Assembly: GCF_000238355.1 (NCBI RefSeq)
Contig: NZ_AHCA01000002.1
Coordinates: 186,001 to 250,000, forward strand
Source of the DNA: Pseudoalteromonas haloplanktis ATCC 14393
Lineage (GTDB): Bacteria > Pseudomonadota > Gammaproteobacteria > Enterobacterales > Alteromonadaceae
Reading direction: 5' to 3'
DNA: 64,000 nt
The notes under the pieces were generated by a model. It was not told the origin of the DNA. It made no database searches and saw only the letters and a program-made list of their open reading frames with translations. Of the stretch, positions 54,263 through 63,826 are shown piece after piece. The stretch's first letter is position 1. Each line of letters opens with the position of its first letter. The position numbers were made by a program, and so were the translations under genes.

Positions 54263-54880
54263 TCACAACATTGATTTTAAAGATTCTTTAATAAGAACCT
54301 CTGTAGACATATCAGGTTTGGCTACTGATTTTACTGTTTTTTGTGCTTGCGCCAATTTATAACCCAATGACACTAAGGCCGAAACCGCGTCATCTGCCGC
54401 ATTATTTGCGATCAACGTATCGGCAGCAGGCTCTATCACCGCATTATCACTAAATGGCGTGAATAAGTCATTACCCCAATCTTTCAATCGATCTTTCATT
54501 TCTAGTACTAAGCGCTCAGCGGTTTTTTTGCCAACTCCAGGGAGCTTAACTAAGCTTGTGGCATCTTCATTATTCACGCAGTTCACAAATTGTTTAGCAG
54601 ACATACCAGACAAAATCGCTAAACCGAGTTTAGGCCCTACGCCGTTCGCTTTTAATAACTCTCTAAATAATGCGCGTTCAGTTTTATTATTAAAACCAAA
54701 CAATAATTGTGCGTCTTCTCTCACTACAAAATGCGTATATACAATGGCCTGCTCGCCAATATTAGGCAGATCATAAAAGCAGGTCATTGGCATATTTACT
54801 TCATAACCCACTCCACTTACTTCAAGTAAGATTTCTGGCGGTTGTTTTTCGACTAAAATGCCATTTAAGCGACCTATCAT
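54263..54880 (-). CDS. ruvA: Holliday junction-binding protein RuvA
   Basis: A 205-residue protein. The N-terminal OB-fold (M-I-G-R-L-N-G-I-L) is followed by two helix-hairpin-helix motifs ([11 protein letters not shown] and [16 protein letters not shown]) and the C-terminal domain that contacts RuvB. One base separates it from ruvC. Confidence 0.97.
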   Translation of the reverse strand: MIGRLNGILVEKQPPEILLEVSGVGYEVNMPMTCFYDLPNIGEQAIVYTHFVVREDAQLLFGFNNKTERALFRELLKANGVGPKLGLAILSGMSAKQFVNCVNNEDATSLVKLPGVGKKTAERLVLEMKDRLKDWGNDLFTPFSDNAVIEPAADTLIANNAADDAVSALVSLGYKLAQAQKTVKSVAKPDMSTEVLIKESLKSML

Positions 54881-54881
54881 G

Positions 54882-55406
54882 TTATTTCCTTAATCGTCCT
54901 CTAACGGTTTTACTGGCACTGCCCGCTAGTTTTATTAAATTTTGATCTGAATGAGCATGGCATATTGCAATTGCCAATGCATCGGCGGCGTCTGCTTGCG
55001 GGGTACCGGGCAATTTTAAAATATTTTTAACCATGTGCTGTACTTGGCTTTTATCGGCACCACCATTACCCACTACGGCTTGTTTTATTTGCCGCGCAGA
55101 ATACTCAAAAACGGGCAGTTCTGCGATAGCTGCGCCTACTATTGCCGCACCACGGGCTTGCCCCAGTTTTAATGCTGAATCTGGGTTATGCGCCATAAAC
55201 ACTTTTTCGATAGCGAAGTGATCCGGCGAAAATTGCTCAATCAGTTGACTAACACCTTGGTAAATCATTTTTAATCGAATGGGAAAATCATGATCAGCCA
55301 ATTTAATACAGCCACTACCTAAATAAGTAAATTTAGCCCCTTGATGGGCAATTACCCCATAACCAGTTAAACGCGAGCCAGGATCAATCCCTAAAATAAT
55401 AGCCAA
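54882..55406 (-). CDS. ruvC: Holliday junction resolvase RuvC
   Basis: A 174-residue endonuclease. Catalytic acidic residues are visible: D8 in L-G-I-D-P-G-S, E67 in A-I-E-K-V-F, and the Asp pair in [11 protein letters not shown] near 140. First gene of the ruvCAB operon. Confidence 0.97.
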   Translation of the reverse strand: MAIILGIDPGSRLTGYGVIAHQGAKFTYLGSGCIKLADHDFPIRLKMIYQGVSQLIEQFSPDHFAIEKVFMAHNPDSALKLGQARGAAIVGAAIAELPVFEYSARQIKQAVVGNGGADKSQVQHMVKNILKLPGTPQADAADALAIAICHAHSDQNLIKLAGSASKTVRGRLRK

Positions 55407-55479
55407 TACGTGCCCAATCAGTATAAATAAATAATTAATTGCAGTAATAATGCCAGAGCACTGTATAAATTACCAGTGC

Positions 55480-55503
55480 AAAAAAGCCCGTAAAAACGGG
55501 CTT
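55480..55503 (-). terminator. Terminator after the FtsX-like permease gene
   Basis: AAGCCCG-tttttа-like loop-CGGGCTT followed by four to six U on the (-) strand, 18 bases after the permease stop codon. Confidence 0.85.
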
Positions 55504-55520
55504 GTTCAATTGCTAACCTG

Positions 55521-58022
55521 TTAGGCTAAAGAGCGCAGCAAACCTTGAGTATTTTTACGCATGGTTCGGGCTATCATGAAGTAACCTAGAGATGCTACAA
55601 ACATGCCCCCTACTATTGGCCCAATTAACCAAATATGTGGGTGCAGCTTACCGGCTAAATCGAACATCTCACGTTGCACGATTAATAAGGCAACATCGCT
55701 AACCAACGCAGCTACGAAGCCTGCTGCGCTGCCGAGTAATAAAAATTCATACAAGGTCGCATTTTTTATTAACCGTCCTTTTGCCCCTAAGGTACGCAAT
55801 ATAACAATTTCTTGCATCCGCTCACCCAAGCTTGCTTGTACTTGTGAGATCAATACTAAGCCGCCGCACAACACCACAATCGCTAATACAAAACCAATTG
55901 CTAGGGATACTTGCGAAATAGTTGAGCGTATTTGAGTGACAAAACTATCTACGTCGATGGCGTTGATGGTTGGGTAACTACGTAATAATTGACTAAAGTC
56001 GCGTTTTTGCTCGGCATTAATTCGTACCGATGAAATATAGGTTGCCGGAAAATCCGCTAAAACATCAGGACTTAAAATAATAAAGAAGTTAGGCTTTAGC
56101 GTTGCCCAATTCACTTTACGAACACTGGTAATTTTGGCATCAAACGACTGTGCACCGATTAAAAAGGTCAAGGTATCACCAAGTTTTACATCTAAGCGTT
56201 CAAGCATAGACTCTTCTATTGACGCCTCCGCGGTCGCGTTATCAGCAAACCACTTACCATCAATGATCTCATTTTGTGCAGGCGCTTGCTCAAGCCAAGT
56301 AAGATTAAGCTCGCGACCTATACCTGAGCGGGCTTCTTCGTCTTTCTTTTCGTTATCTTGTAATGACACTTCACGGGCAACCAGTTCGCCATTCACTGCG
56401 TTTACACGCCCTCGCACAGTTGGATAAAAGTCAGACACCTGAATGTTCTTTTGTTCTAAAAACGCATTAACATCTGGTAATTCTGTTTCAGTGATATTAA
56501 CCAAAAAGGCATTTGGCGCGTCGCTAGGTAGTTGCGACTGCCAATCCGCGATCATATCATTTTTAAGTACCACTAAAAATAACAGCAGTTTTATAGCAAG
56601 TGAAAAACTGATCAACTGCACCGCATTGGCATTGGCACGTTTTTGAATAGAGGCAATCGCAAGTGACCAGCTACTACCTGGACGCAGGCCTAACTTACGA
56701 CCACCACCGAAGATCAACCGCGAGAGCAAAAATAAGATAGCGATTAAAATCAACGTTGATACAAATAAAATAGCGGTGATTTTTAAGTTATTACTAAATA
56801 GCCACATGAGTAAAAATACCGTCACAGCCGACATGCCTAAATGCACTTTACTCACTAACAACTTATCGCCCAAGTTACGGCGTAATACTCTAAGCGGTGG
56901 AATATCAAATAAGTCTAATAACGGTTTGATTGAAAACATCACGGCACATATTACACCTGTGCTGATCGCGACAAACCAAGGTTTTAAACCCGCCGCTGGC
57001 AAAGTGTTATTCATTGATTTTGCCAAATAGCCAGTGGCAATTTCTTGTAAGCCATAACCAATTGCTAAACCAAGGATCACCGATAAACCACACACTAAAG
57101 ATAAGTGCAGTAAGTAGATTTTGCGGATCATCGCGCGGCTACCACCGAGCGTTTTCATCATCGCAACAGGGTCATATTGGCGCTCACAATAACGTTTAGC
57201 CGACACCGCAATGGCCACTGCCGCTAAAATAATCCCTAATAACCCCGCGAGTAATAAAAAACTTTCAGCGCGGTTTAAGCTATTAGCAATAGGCGATTGT
57301 CTGTCTTTTACTCCGTACCATTGCTGGTTTTCTTTTATTTGTGGCTTTAGCCACCCATAAAAGTCGCTAATATCACCTTCATCGCCGCTGTACAATTGAC
57401 GGTAAAAAACACGGCTGCCAGGTTGAATAACTTCGGTTTTTTCTACGTCTTGATTGTTTAACAACACACGACGACTGCTCGAAAAAATATTAAATGGCGC
57501 ATCCGGCTCTTCAACTAGCACTTTTTCGATATTAAATTGTGCAGCCCCTAGCTCAACGGTATCACCCACTTTTACATTTAACGCATAAAATACCGATTCA
57601 CTGAACCACACATTACCCACCGATGGTCCCTGCGTAGCAACTTCTATCTCACCAGTTAAACTACTTTTGACTTTAAGTTCACCTTTTAGTGGGTAATGCT
57701 CCGATACTGCCTTCACTGAGCTTAATTGCATTTCATCATTAGCAAATAACATAGTATCAAAGTAAGTTAACTGCGCGGTTTGCAAATTATACTCGCTGGC
57801 TTTCGTTAAATACTCATCGGGTAGCACATGATTACTTGCCAACACACGATCAGCAGCAATAAAGGCACTGCTTTTTTGCGCAATGCTTTGCCCTATTCGG
57901 TCAGTTACCATAGAAAGTGTTAATACCGTCAATACCGCCAGCGATATTGCCGCACAGATCACCGTGAGTTCACCACGGCGAAACTCACGACTAAATAATT
58001 TTAACGCTAATTTAGCCCACAT
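55521..58022 (-). CDS. FtsX/MacB-type ABC transporter permease (YbbP-like)
   Basis: About 833 residues with the layout of YbbP: an N-terminal helix, a long periplasmic domain, a block of membrane helices around 260-480, a second periplasmic domain, and three C-terminal FtsX helices. The C-terminal part has L-G-E-R-M-Q-E-I-V-I-L-R-T-L-G-A. Such permeases usually work as mechanotransmission or lipid-related extractors. The partner ATPase is the preceding gene, which it overlaps. I chose the ATG at 58022 with GAGG upstream. An ATG at 58037 adds five residues and is also possible. Confidence 0.87.
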   Translation of the reverse strand: MWAKLALKLFSREFRRGELTVICAAISLAVLTVLTLSMVTDRIGQSIAQKSSAFIAADRVLASNHVLPDEYLTKASEYNLQTAQLTYFDTMLFANDEMQLSSVKAVSEHYPLKGELKVKSSLTGEIEVATQGPSVGNVWFSESVFYALNVKVGDTVELGAAQFNIEKVLVEEPDAPFNIFSSSRRVLLNNQDVEKTEVIQPGSRVFYRQLYSGDEGDISDFYGWLKPQIKENQQWYGVKDRQSPIANSLNRAESFLLLAGLLGIILAAVAIAVSAKRYCERQYDPVAMMKTLGGSRAMIRKIYLLHLSLVCGLSVILGLAIGYGLQEIATGYLAKSMNNTLPAAGLKPWFVAISTGVICAVMFSIKPLLDLFDIPPLRVLRRNLGDKLLVSKVHLGMSAVTVFLLMWLFSNNLKITAILFVSTLILIAILFLLSRLIFGGGRKLGLRPGSSWSLAIASIQKRANANAVQLISFSLAIKLLLFLVVLKNDMIADWQSQLPSDAPNAFLVNITETELPDVNAFLEQKNIQVSDFYPTVRGRVNAVNGELVAREVSLQDNEKKDEEARSGIGRELNLTWLEQAPAQNEIIDGKWFADNATAEASIEESMLERLDVKLGDTLTFLIGAQSFDAKITSVRKVNWATLKPNFFIILSPDVLADFPATYISSVRINAEQKRDFSQLLRSYPTINAIDVDSFVTQIRSTISQVSLAIGFVLAIVVLCGGLVLISQVQASLGERMQEIVILRTLGAKGRLIKNATLYEFLLLGSAAGFVAALVSDVALLIVQREMFDLAGKLHPHIWLIGPIVGGMFVASLGYFMIARTMRKNTQGLLRSLA

Positions 58023-58725
58023 TCGCCACAGCCTCATTGGTATTTTTAACTAATTGCCCCGCTTCAATTTGCAAAACATGCTGACATTTCGCAGCCAGCG
58101 CTTCGTCATGGGTGACTAACACTAAGGTAGTGCCGTGCATTTTATTAAGGTCGAATAACAATGATTCTATTAATTTACCATTTTTGCTATCAAGGTTAGC
58201 GGACGGCTCATCTGCGAATAATATTTTGGGCGTGCCAATAAATGCTCGAGCAATAGCAACACGTTGTTGCTCGCCACCAGAGAGTTGCGATGGGTAATGC
58301 TCAACACGATGACTCAAGCCCACTTTTTCAAGTAACTCAAGTGCCTGCTGTTTGGCATTTTTTTCGCCTGCAAGCTCAGCAGGTAGCATTACGTTTTCAA
58401 GTGCGGTTAAACTCTGCACTAACATGAAAGATTGAAATACAAAACCCACTTTAGCTGCTCTGAGTGCTGCACGTGCTTCTTCATCAAGTTCATGCAATGG
58501 CTCGCCGTCTAAATAAATTGAACCTTGCGTTGACTGATCCAGACCTGCTAGTAAACTAAGTAAGGTTGACTTGCCAGAGCCAGATGTACCAACCACCGCC
58601 ACTGAATCCCCAGACTTGACATTAAAGGTGATGTCGCTGAGGATGGGCAAATCCCCTTCAAGGGTAGTAACCGTTTTTGAAAGATCTTTAACCTGAATAA
58701 TATTTAATTGAGATAGCGCTGACAT
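58012..58725 (-). CDS. ABC transporter ATP-binding protein (YbbA/LolD-like)
   Basis: A 237-residue ATPase. Walker A G-T-S-G-S-G-K-S-T is near 48, the signature L-S-G-G-E-Q-Q-R near 150, and Walker B I-L-F-A-D-E-P-S near 172, in the MacB/LolD subfamily. Together with the YbbP-like permease and the divergent tesA this reproduces the E. coli ybbA-ybbP/tesA locus. Its start codon abuts the start codon of tesA directly. Confidence 0.92.
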   Translation of the reverse strand: MSALSQLNIIQVKDLSKTVTTLEGDLPILSDITFNVKSGDSVAVVGTSGSGKSTLLSLLAGLDQSTQGSIYLDGEPLHELDEEARAALRAAKVGFVFQSFMLVQSLTALENVMLPAELAGEKNAKQQALELLEKVGLSHRVEHYPSQLSGGEQQRVAIARAFIGTPKILFADEPSANLDSKNGKLIESLLFDLNKMHGTTLVLVTHDEALAAKCQHVLQIEAGQLVKNTNEAVANVG

Positions 58726-59343
58726 ATGATGTATTCAATCCTACGTTTTATATTCGTTTTACTGTTAGTAATCAAACCACTTACTGCAGCAGCTGACAAC
58801 ACAATTTTAATTTTAGGAGACAGTTTAAGTGCCGCCTACGGGTTAAAACAAGAACAAGGCTGGGTTCAGTTGTTACAAGATAAATATGATGCTGAACAAG
58901 CATCTATACAACTGATCAATGCCAGTATCAGTGGCGAAACCACCGGTGGCGCACTGCGTCGTTTAGACGCTCTACTCAATGAATTTCAACCTAGCCATGT
59001 ACTTATCGAGCTCGGTGGTAACGACGGCCTACGTGGCTTTCCAATTAAACGGCTGAAAGAAAACCTAACAAGTTTAGTCAATAAGAGCAAACAAGCCGAT
59101 GCCAAAGTAGCAATTATGGAAATACACATTCCACCTAACTATGGACCACGTTATACCGGGCAATTTACCGCAAGTTTTGCCACTATTGCTGATGAAACCG
59201 ATAGCCATTTAATGCCGTTTTTCGTGCTTGATATCGCTGCAGATAAAAACCTAATGCAAAACGACAACATACACCCTAACAAAACTGCTCAACCTATGCT
59301 ACGAGATACGATGTATAAATCGATCAATGACTGGATAAACTAA
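58726..59343 (+). CDS. tesA: Multifunctional acyl-CoA thioesterase I / lysophospholipase L1 TesA, periplasmic
   Basis: A 205-residue SGNH hydrolase with a signal peptide (about 1-22, A-A-A-D). The nucleophile is S33 in G-D-S-L-S, the oxyanion residue N99 is in G-G-N-D, and the D180/H183 pair is in D-N-I-H-P-N. E. coli TesA acts as thioesterase, arylesterase and lysophospholipase in the periplasm. It begins with two ATGs in a row at 58726 and 58729, immediately next to the divergent ATPase start (CATATG), so its promoter and ribosome binding site must lie inside the ATPase gene. Confidence 0.93.
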   Translation: MMYSILRFIFVLLLVIKPLTAAADNTILILGDSLSAAYGLKQEQGWVQLLQDKYDAEQASIQLINASISGETTGGALRRLDALLNEFQPSHVLIELGGNDGLRGFPIKRLKENLTSLVNKSKQADAKVAIMEIHIPPNYGPRYTGQFTASFATIADETDSHLMPFFVLDIAADKNLMQNDNIHPNKTAQPMLRDTMYKSINDWIN

Positions 59344-59402
59344 CCGCAGAAAATTTATTTCGCTTAGTACGTTTAATAAATGTTCAAATAAACAAAAGCT
59401 TA

Positions 59403-59430
59403 TTGATTTTTGAAAAAATATACGTACTAT
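59403..59430 (+). promoter_or_regulatory. Promoter of tRNA-Pro
   Basis: TTGATT and TACTAT with a 16-base spacer end 12 bases before the mature tRNA. Confidence 0.5.
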
Positions 59431-59442
59431 TGCTTGCAACGT

Positions 59443-59519
59443 CGGTATGTAGCGCAGCTTGGTAGCGCACTGTCATGGGGTGGCAGGGGTCGAGAGTTCG
59501 AATCTCTCCATACCGACCA
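59443..59519 (+). tRNA. tRNA-Pro(GGG)
   Basis: 77 bases with encoded CCA. Acceptor CGGTATG/CATACCG, anticodon arm CTGTC-ATGGGGT-GGCAG giving anticodon GGG, T-loop TTCGAAT. It is the isoacceptor for CCC/CCU. No terminator is obvious directly after it. Confidence 0.97.
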
Positions 59520-59710
59520 TTTATCTCCCTTAAATATCCTGCACTTACACTAAATTGAAAGCTAACTTCTAAAACCCATTTGGATACGCTTTGTAATTCA
59601 CGTTTTCATATGTCTTTTTAGTTTTTACTTAAACTGACAAAACCATGACTGAGTTAATTAGTCTTTAACTGCTCAACATCTTTCTCAGCAGGCATCTCAT
59701 ACAGTTGTTT

Positions 59711-59871
59711 ATACCAATCGTGTTAAGTTACTGACCATTTATAGCGACAGATAAATGACGTGATAACAAGGCGTAAATTTTGACATGTAGTTGTTCTACA
59801 TGAAAAATTATAACGCAGTTAGCGCTTTATTTAGCTCGCTAGAATGGTTAAATATTTAAGTCGATTGGTAT
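59711..59871. repeat. Palindromic-end repeat, copy E (161 bases)
   Basis: An intact-looking copy, from ATACCAATCGTGTTAAG to AAGTCGATTGGTAT, in the same orientation as copy C and nearly identical apart from the missing 48-base segment (junction GTTGTTCT/ACATGAAA). It lies in the gap between tRNA-Pro and the small membrane protein. It contains no open frame. Confidence 0.8.
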
Positions 59872-60126
59872 TATACTCTCTATTAAGCTCGGAGGGACTA
59901 CCATACCTACACTGTAGCCTACTTACTCTGGGATCATTTTTCCACCGGCATTAACCGTCGAGTTCTTGGGGATAAAGTCAATTTAAGTATTGATAGGGCT
60001 GTTCTCAGTTCGTATTCTGAATTTTCTATAAAAAATAGAGCGACTCACTACATGAAAATAGAGAGCCGAATAGATATCCAGTTACGCTCTAACACAGCAG
60101 TTTAGCTGTGTATTTGGGAGTCTTTT
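59872..60126. other. Gap downstream of repeat copy E
   Basis: A frame without start codon is open from 59887 to a TAG at 60103-60105 (72 codons). It resembles no family I know and is probably chance or a decayed remnant. A 7-pair hairpin ACACAGC/GCTGTGT lies at 60092-60111. The other part of this gap, 59520-59710, shows nothing. Confidence 0.3.
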
Positions 60127-60297
60127 TTACTTTAAGATATACCACGCGGTGACTATCAGGGTTGAGGCGAGCGCTAAGCTTGCAAGTAAGTCAATTTCGC
60201 CATCAACAAGCAAAGCGGCAACTATGCCTGTTATAGAAAGTATAAATAAGATAATTGGCAACTTGAAAATTTGCCAAAGAGAAAGCTGTTTGGCCAT
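60127..60297 (-). CDS. Small membrane protein next to the PepSY gene
   Basis: A 56-residue protein (start M-A-K-Q-L-S) with two hydrophobic segments (about 12-30 and 38-54) separated by a short acidic loop (D-G-E-I-D). The ATG at 60297 is 7 bases after the PepSY gene stop, with GGAG upstream. A longer frame to 60378 overlaps the PepSY gene and is unlikely. It is probably co-transcribed with the receptor and PepSY genes and may assist iron uptake. No family recognised. Confidence 0.6.
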   Translation of the reverse strand: MAKQLSLWQIFKLPIILFILSITGIVAALLVDGEIDLLASLALASTLIVTAWYILK

Positions 60298-60304
60298 CAG
60301 TAAG

Positions 60305-61429
60305 CTACTCCGCACTTTTTTTACTGGTTGTATTAAAATTAGTTTTTTTATTCTTTTGATACCAAAGGTACAGCCCACTGCCTAGAATAATAATGGTGAT
60401 GATATCAAGTATTGCCCATAATATTTTAAGAAATAATCCCCCATAGTCTCCAAAATGCAGTGGCCTTGATAAAGAGAGTACTTTGCCATACCAAGGCATT
60501 TCAGTTAGTCCAATTACGTCACCATTAGTTGCATCAACCAATACAGGAGTAATAAGCTCCTTTGTTAATGGCGTATTGCCATGCAAGAAAATGGCGTAAT
60601 GCTGATTACTTGAAAATTTACTACCAGGGAAGGCAACAAACTGTAAGGTCATATTTGGTGCGATTAACTTGGCTTGTTTAACGGCCTCAGTTAATGAAGC
60701 GCTAGGCTCAACAATAGCTCCACCTTGGTGCTCAGACAACAACTGCTTTAAATTATTATCCCTCCAAGTATCTAAAATGGGTTCTTCAAGTGTATTAATA
60801 ACCCCAGTTACCCCCACAACTAACACCCAAGCAACAGTAACAATTCCAAATAAATTATGGTAATCCAACCACTTATGCCGTGTTGATTTATGTCGGCGTA
60901 TTGTTCCAAAATTAAGTTTGCGCATATATTGACGGTATATAACTACGCCGCTAATAGTTGATATTACAAATAAAACACCCATTGCCCCTAGAAACAACAT
61001 ACCGGGTAAACCTAAGAACATATCGGTATGTAATTGTAAAATAAACTCCATCACAGATTCGCCCACATCTGATGGCGGTACTAACTCACCACTGGTTAGA
61101 TCATAGGAAGCGAAATGCATCTCACTGCTCGGCGCATCTGCTGTTGGGCCACTTGTTATATTAATGACCGGGCGCAGAATATCAAAACTCATATAAATAG
61201 CTTGCTCACCTTCACGATTCGTAAGGGCTATCTCAAGTATTTCATCTAGGGTTAAATGCTCTGCTTGTGGGTATTTAGGTTGCCATACATCGGGGTTTAA
61301 CGCTTCATCAATTTCATCATGAAAGATCAGTGGCAAACCCGTTATGCACAACATCAATAAGAAAAGTGTGCAAATCAAGCTCGTCCATTTATGCACTAAT
61401 TCCCATACTTTTACTGTAGATGCCCGCAT
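60305..61429 (-). CDS. PepSY-associated inner-membrane protein (PiuB-like)
   Basis: A 374-residue protein with four main membrane helices (about 12-35, 145-170, 195-218 and 340-362). It carries PepSY-type periplasmic segments and the family motifs W-x-x-V-H-K-W-T-S-L and H-K-W-L-D-Y-H-N-L-F-G, with conserved histidines. Such proteins accompany siderophore receptors and are thought to reduce ferric siderophores at the inner membrane. The receptor gene is 167 bases upstream on the same strand. Confidence 0.85.
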   Translation of the reverse strand: MRASTVKVWELVHKWTSLICTLFLLMLCITGLPLIFHDEIDEALNPDVWQPKYPQAEHLTLDEILEIALTNREGEQAIYMSFDILRPVINITSGPTADAPSSEMHFASYDLTSGELVPPSDVGESVMEFILQLHTDMFLGLPGMLFLGAMGVLFVISTISGVVIYRQYMRKLNFGTIRRHKSTRHKWLDYHNLFGIVTVAWVLVVGVTGVINTLEEPILDTWRDNNLKQLLSEHQGGAIVEPSASLTEAVKQAKLIAPNMTLQFVAFPGSKFSSNQHYAIFLHGNTPLTKELITPVLVDATNGDVIGLTEMPWYGKVLSLSRPLHFGDYGGLFLKILWAILDIITIIILGSGLYLWYQKNKKTNFNTTSKKSAE

Positions 61430-61540
61430 TTATATAAACCTAATGAAATAAAAATCTAATAATATCATGATACGAATTCAATAAAATATTACTTTAATAT
61501 AATTACTCTAATTTGAGAAAAGAGATGGATGGTAGTTCAC

Positions 61541-61589
61541 AAAATGTAATATGCCCTATTCAGCGTAAACGGAAATAGGGCATATTACA
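61541..61589 (-). terminator. Terminator after the siderophore receptor gene
   Basis: A perfect 16-pair stem TGTAATATGCCCTATT/AATAGGGCATATTACA with a 13-base loop and TTTT on the (-) strand. Very stable for this genome. Partial read-through to the PepSY gene is likely if the two share a promoter. Confidence 0.75.
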
Positions 61590-61596
61590 GGAGTTA

Positions 61597-63723
61597 TTAA
61601 AAGGAATAATTAAAGCTCAGATTATAGTTTTTAGGAACGCCGTAGCGATATTGATCACGTGAAGCGACTCGACTGTAATATTCTTCATCGAGCAGGTTAT
61701 TAACATTTAGCTGTACTTGCATATTGCTATTAATATCGTAACGAGCCATAAAGTTAACTAACGCGTAAGCGCCCTGCTCTACACTTTGTCCATAGGTTTT
61801 GCTCTGCCAATTAATGCCGCCGCCAATAGTTAAATCAGGGTGTAAACTAATTAGTCTATAGGTTGTAAATAATTTAAACTGCTTGCGTGGCATTTGAGTA
61901 TTCACTTTCACATCATCAGCATCTTCAGCTTCGAACTGAGAATAACCAGCGTTAATATTCCAACCATCTACAGGCTGCCCTACAACCTCAAATTCAAAAC
62001 CTGTACTTGTTGCACCTTCTGCTGCACGTTGCGCTTGTGAATTTACAGTGCCAGGAATTATGTAGCCAGGATCCGCTTGCGCTACATTATCTTGCTCAAT
62101 TGTATACAGCGCAAGATTGGTATGAAACATATCATCTAAGAAGCTGCTTTTAAGACCCGCTTCATAACTTTTACCTTCAATTGGCGCTAAAAAGTCACCA
62201 TTTCGGTTTTGAGCACTTTGCGGTTTAAATATTTCTGTGTAACTAATATACACACGGTGGTTTTGCGTTAAATCATAAAGAGCACCAGTATATGGAATGA
62301 AAACACCCGTATCGCCAAATTCAGTGTCAACACTGTAGTTGCTTCCTTTGCGCTCCCAGCTGGCTATTCGCCCACCGACAATGACTTTAAATGAATCACT
62401 CATCGATAGCCTAGTAGCACCATACAGTCCTTTTTGCTCGGTATCCATGTCTACATCGACTATCTCTTCATCGCCCCAAGTTGGCTCTGCAAAACTGCCA
62501 TCCCATTCAAAAAAGTTACCTACATCCGCAATATCACCAAGCGTTTCGTAAGATGTCGAGACAGTAGATTGATTGCTATATAAAGCACCTAGTACAAATT
62601 CATGTTGTTGTGAAAAAAACGAATAATCACCTTTCAACTGAAAATCAATACTATCTTGATCGCTGTCGCCTTTACTTTTATAAAGAGAGCTACCGAGCCC
62701 TTCGCCCGTTTCTTTATCAACAGTACCCCATAAATAAACTAGCTTTGACTCCTTCATATATTTGATTTTGTTGTAGTTAGCAACTAATTCCCAACCATTA
62801 CTAAGTACATGGTTTAAATTAACGAACAAATTAGTGTTCTCTGTATCCCACTCACTCCAGTCTGTAGCTGTCGTTTTAGATATTTCCCAATCAGTTTTTG
62901 TACCATCTGTATAAAAACCTGGGAGATTACCCCAGGTTGGTGAAGTAGGCGTATTCTTTTGATAACTTCCACCAAAACGTATGAGCGTATTTTCGGTTAA
63001 GTCAGCTTCAATAACTCCGTACAAGACTTTAGTTTCATCTTGGTATAAATCCATGTGGGAGTCGCTTTCTTCATATTTCGCCACTACCCGACCACGAACT
63101 GAACCAGAGTCATTCAGGCCTGTAGCTATATCAGCTTTGATCTCTCTGTTGTCCCAGCTACCAATTGCGGCACTCACATTTCCTGTTAGTTCAGTACTTG
63201 TTGCATGCTTTCTAACTAGGTTAATCGATGCAGACGGATCACCAACGCCAGTGAGTAAGCCCGTAGCGCCTCTAACAAACTCAACACGTTCGTAAATGGA
63301 AACATCGCTGATTGTTTCACCCGAATTAGCAGCCAGGCTCCACGCTATTGGCACTTCATCTATTTGGTAGTTACTAATTTCAAAACCACGAGAACTTAAA
63401 TTATTTCTTACATTATCAAATGCTTCAGATGACACACCTACAGCGCTGTTAACAGTATCGATTATTGTATCAAGTGCCTGATCTTGAATTTGCTGTTTGG
63501 TAATAACAGTAACTGATTGCGGTGTTTCACGCAGAGTTAAACCTAAGCCCGTCGCAGTATCAACGACTTCATTCACTGTAAATGAACCAGTAACAGTAAT
63601 TGTTTCAAGGCTGTCTTTTTCTGCCGATTTTATTGTGGTTGAGTCTTGAGCTAAAATCGGTGATGAAGTGACTATTAAAGAAATAGCAACGGATAAAGGT
63701 AATAATTTAAATGAATTAAGCAT
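61597..63723 (-). CDS. TonB-dependent siderophore receptor (FhuE/FpvA-like)
   Basis: A 708-residue outer-membrane receptor with a signal peptide cut near P-I-L-A-Q. The plug domain shows L-R-E-T-P-Q-S-V-T-V-I-T, Y-Q-I-D-E-V-P and V-R-G-A-T-G-L-L-T-G-V-G-D-P-S-A-S-I-N, typical of ferric-hydroxamate/coprogen-type receptors. The barrel ends in Y-N-L-S-F-N-Y-S-F with terminal Phe. The exact siderophore is unknown. No biosynthesis genes are in view, so it may take up a foreign siderophore. A Fur-like site upstream and the PepSY gene downstream support iron-regulated uptake. Confidence 0.9.
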   Translation of the reverse strand: MLNSFKLLPLSVAISLIVTSSPILAQDSTTIKSAEKDSLETITVTGSFTVNEVVDTATGLGLTLRETPQSVTVITKQQIQDQALDTIIDTVNSAVGVSSEAFDNVRNNLSSRGFEISNYQIDEVPIAWSLAANSGETISDVSIYERVEFVRGATGLLTGVGDPSASINLVRKHATSTELTGNVSAAIGSWDNREIKADIATGLNDSGSVRGRVVAKYEESDSHMDLYQDETKVLYGVIEADLTENTLIRFGGSYQKNTPTSPTWGNLPGFYTDGTKTDWEISKTTATDWSEWDTENTNLFVNLNHVLSNGWELVANYNKIKYMKESKLVYLWGTVDKETGEGLGSSLYKSKGDSDQDSIDFQLKGDYSFFSQQHEFVLGALYSNQSTVSTSYETLGDIADVGNFFEWDGSFAEPTWGDEEIVDVDMDTEQKGLYGATRLSMSDSFKVIVGGRIASWERKGSNYSVDTEFGDTGVFIPYTGALYDLTQNHRVYISYTEIFKPQSAQNRNGDFLAPIEGKSYEAGLKSSFLDDMFHTNLALYTIEQDNVAQADPGYIIPGTVNSQAQRAAEGATSTGFEFEVVGQPVDGWNINAGYSQFEAEDADDVKVNTQMPRKQFKLFTTYRLISLHPDLTIGGGINWQSKTYGQSVEQGAYALVNFMARYDINSNMQVQLNVNNLLDEEYYSRVASRDQYRYGVPKNYNLSFNYSF

Positions 63724-63807
63724 CTACATACTTTCCTAGAGGAAAAAGCAATTAGTTTAATTAACCAACTAATTAAAGAACAAAAGAATTAGGGGCGGCA
63801 TGTTAAT

Positions 63808-63826
63808 ACAAATGGTTTCCATTATC
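63808..63826 (-). promoter_or_regulatory. Probable Fur box upstream of the siderophore receptor
   Basis: GATAATGGAAACCATTTGT on the (-) strand matches 12-13 of 19 positions of the classic Fur consensus, with a good left half and an AATGG-N3-CCATT core. It lies 85 bases before the receptor start. Beyond it, up to the window end, I see no gene. Confidence 0.55.

Noticed and set aside
59887-60105. Open frame of 72 codons after repeat copy E
   Set aside because: It has no start codon except a late ATG, no ribosome binding site and no recognisable family. Probably chance or an unrecognisable remnant.
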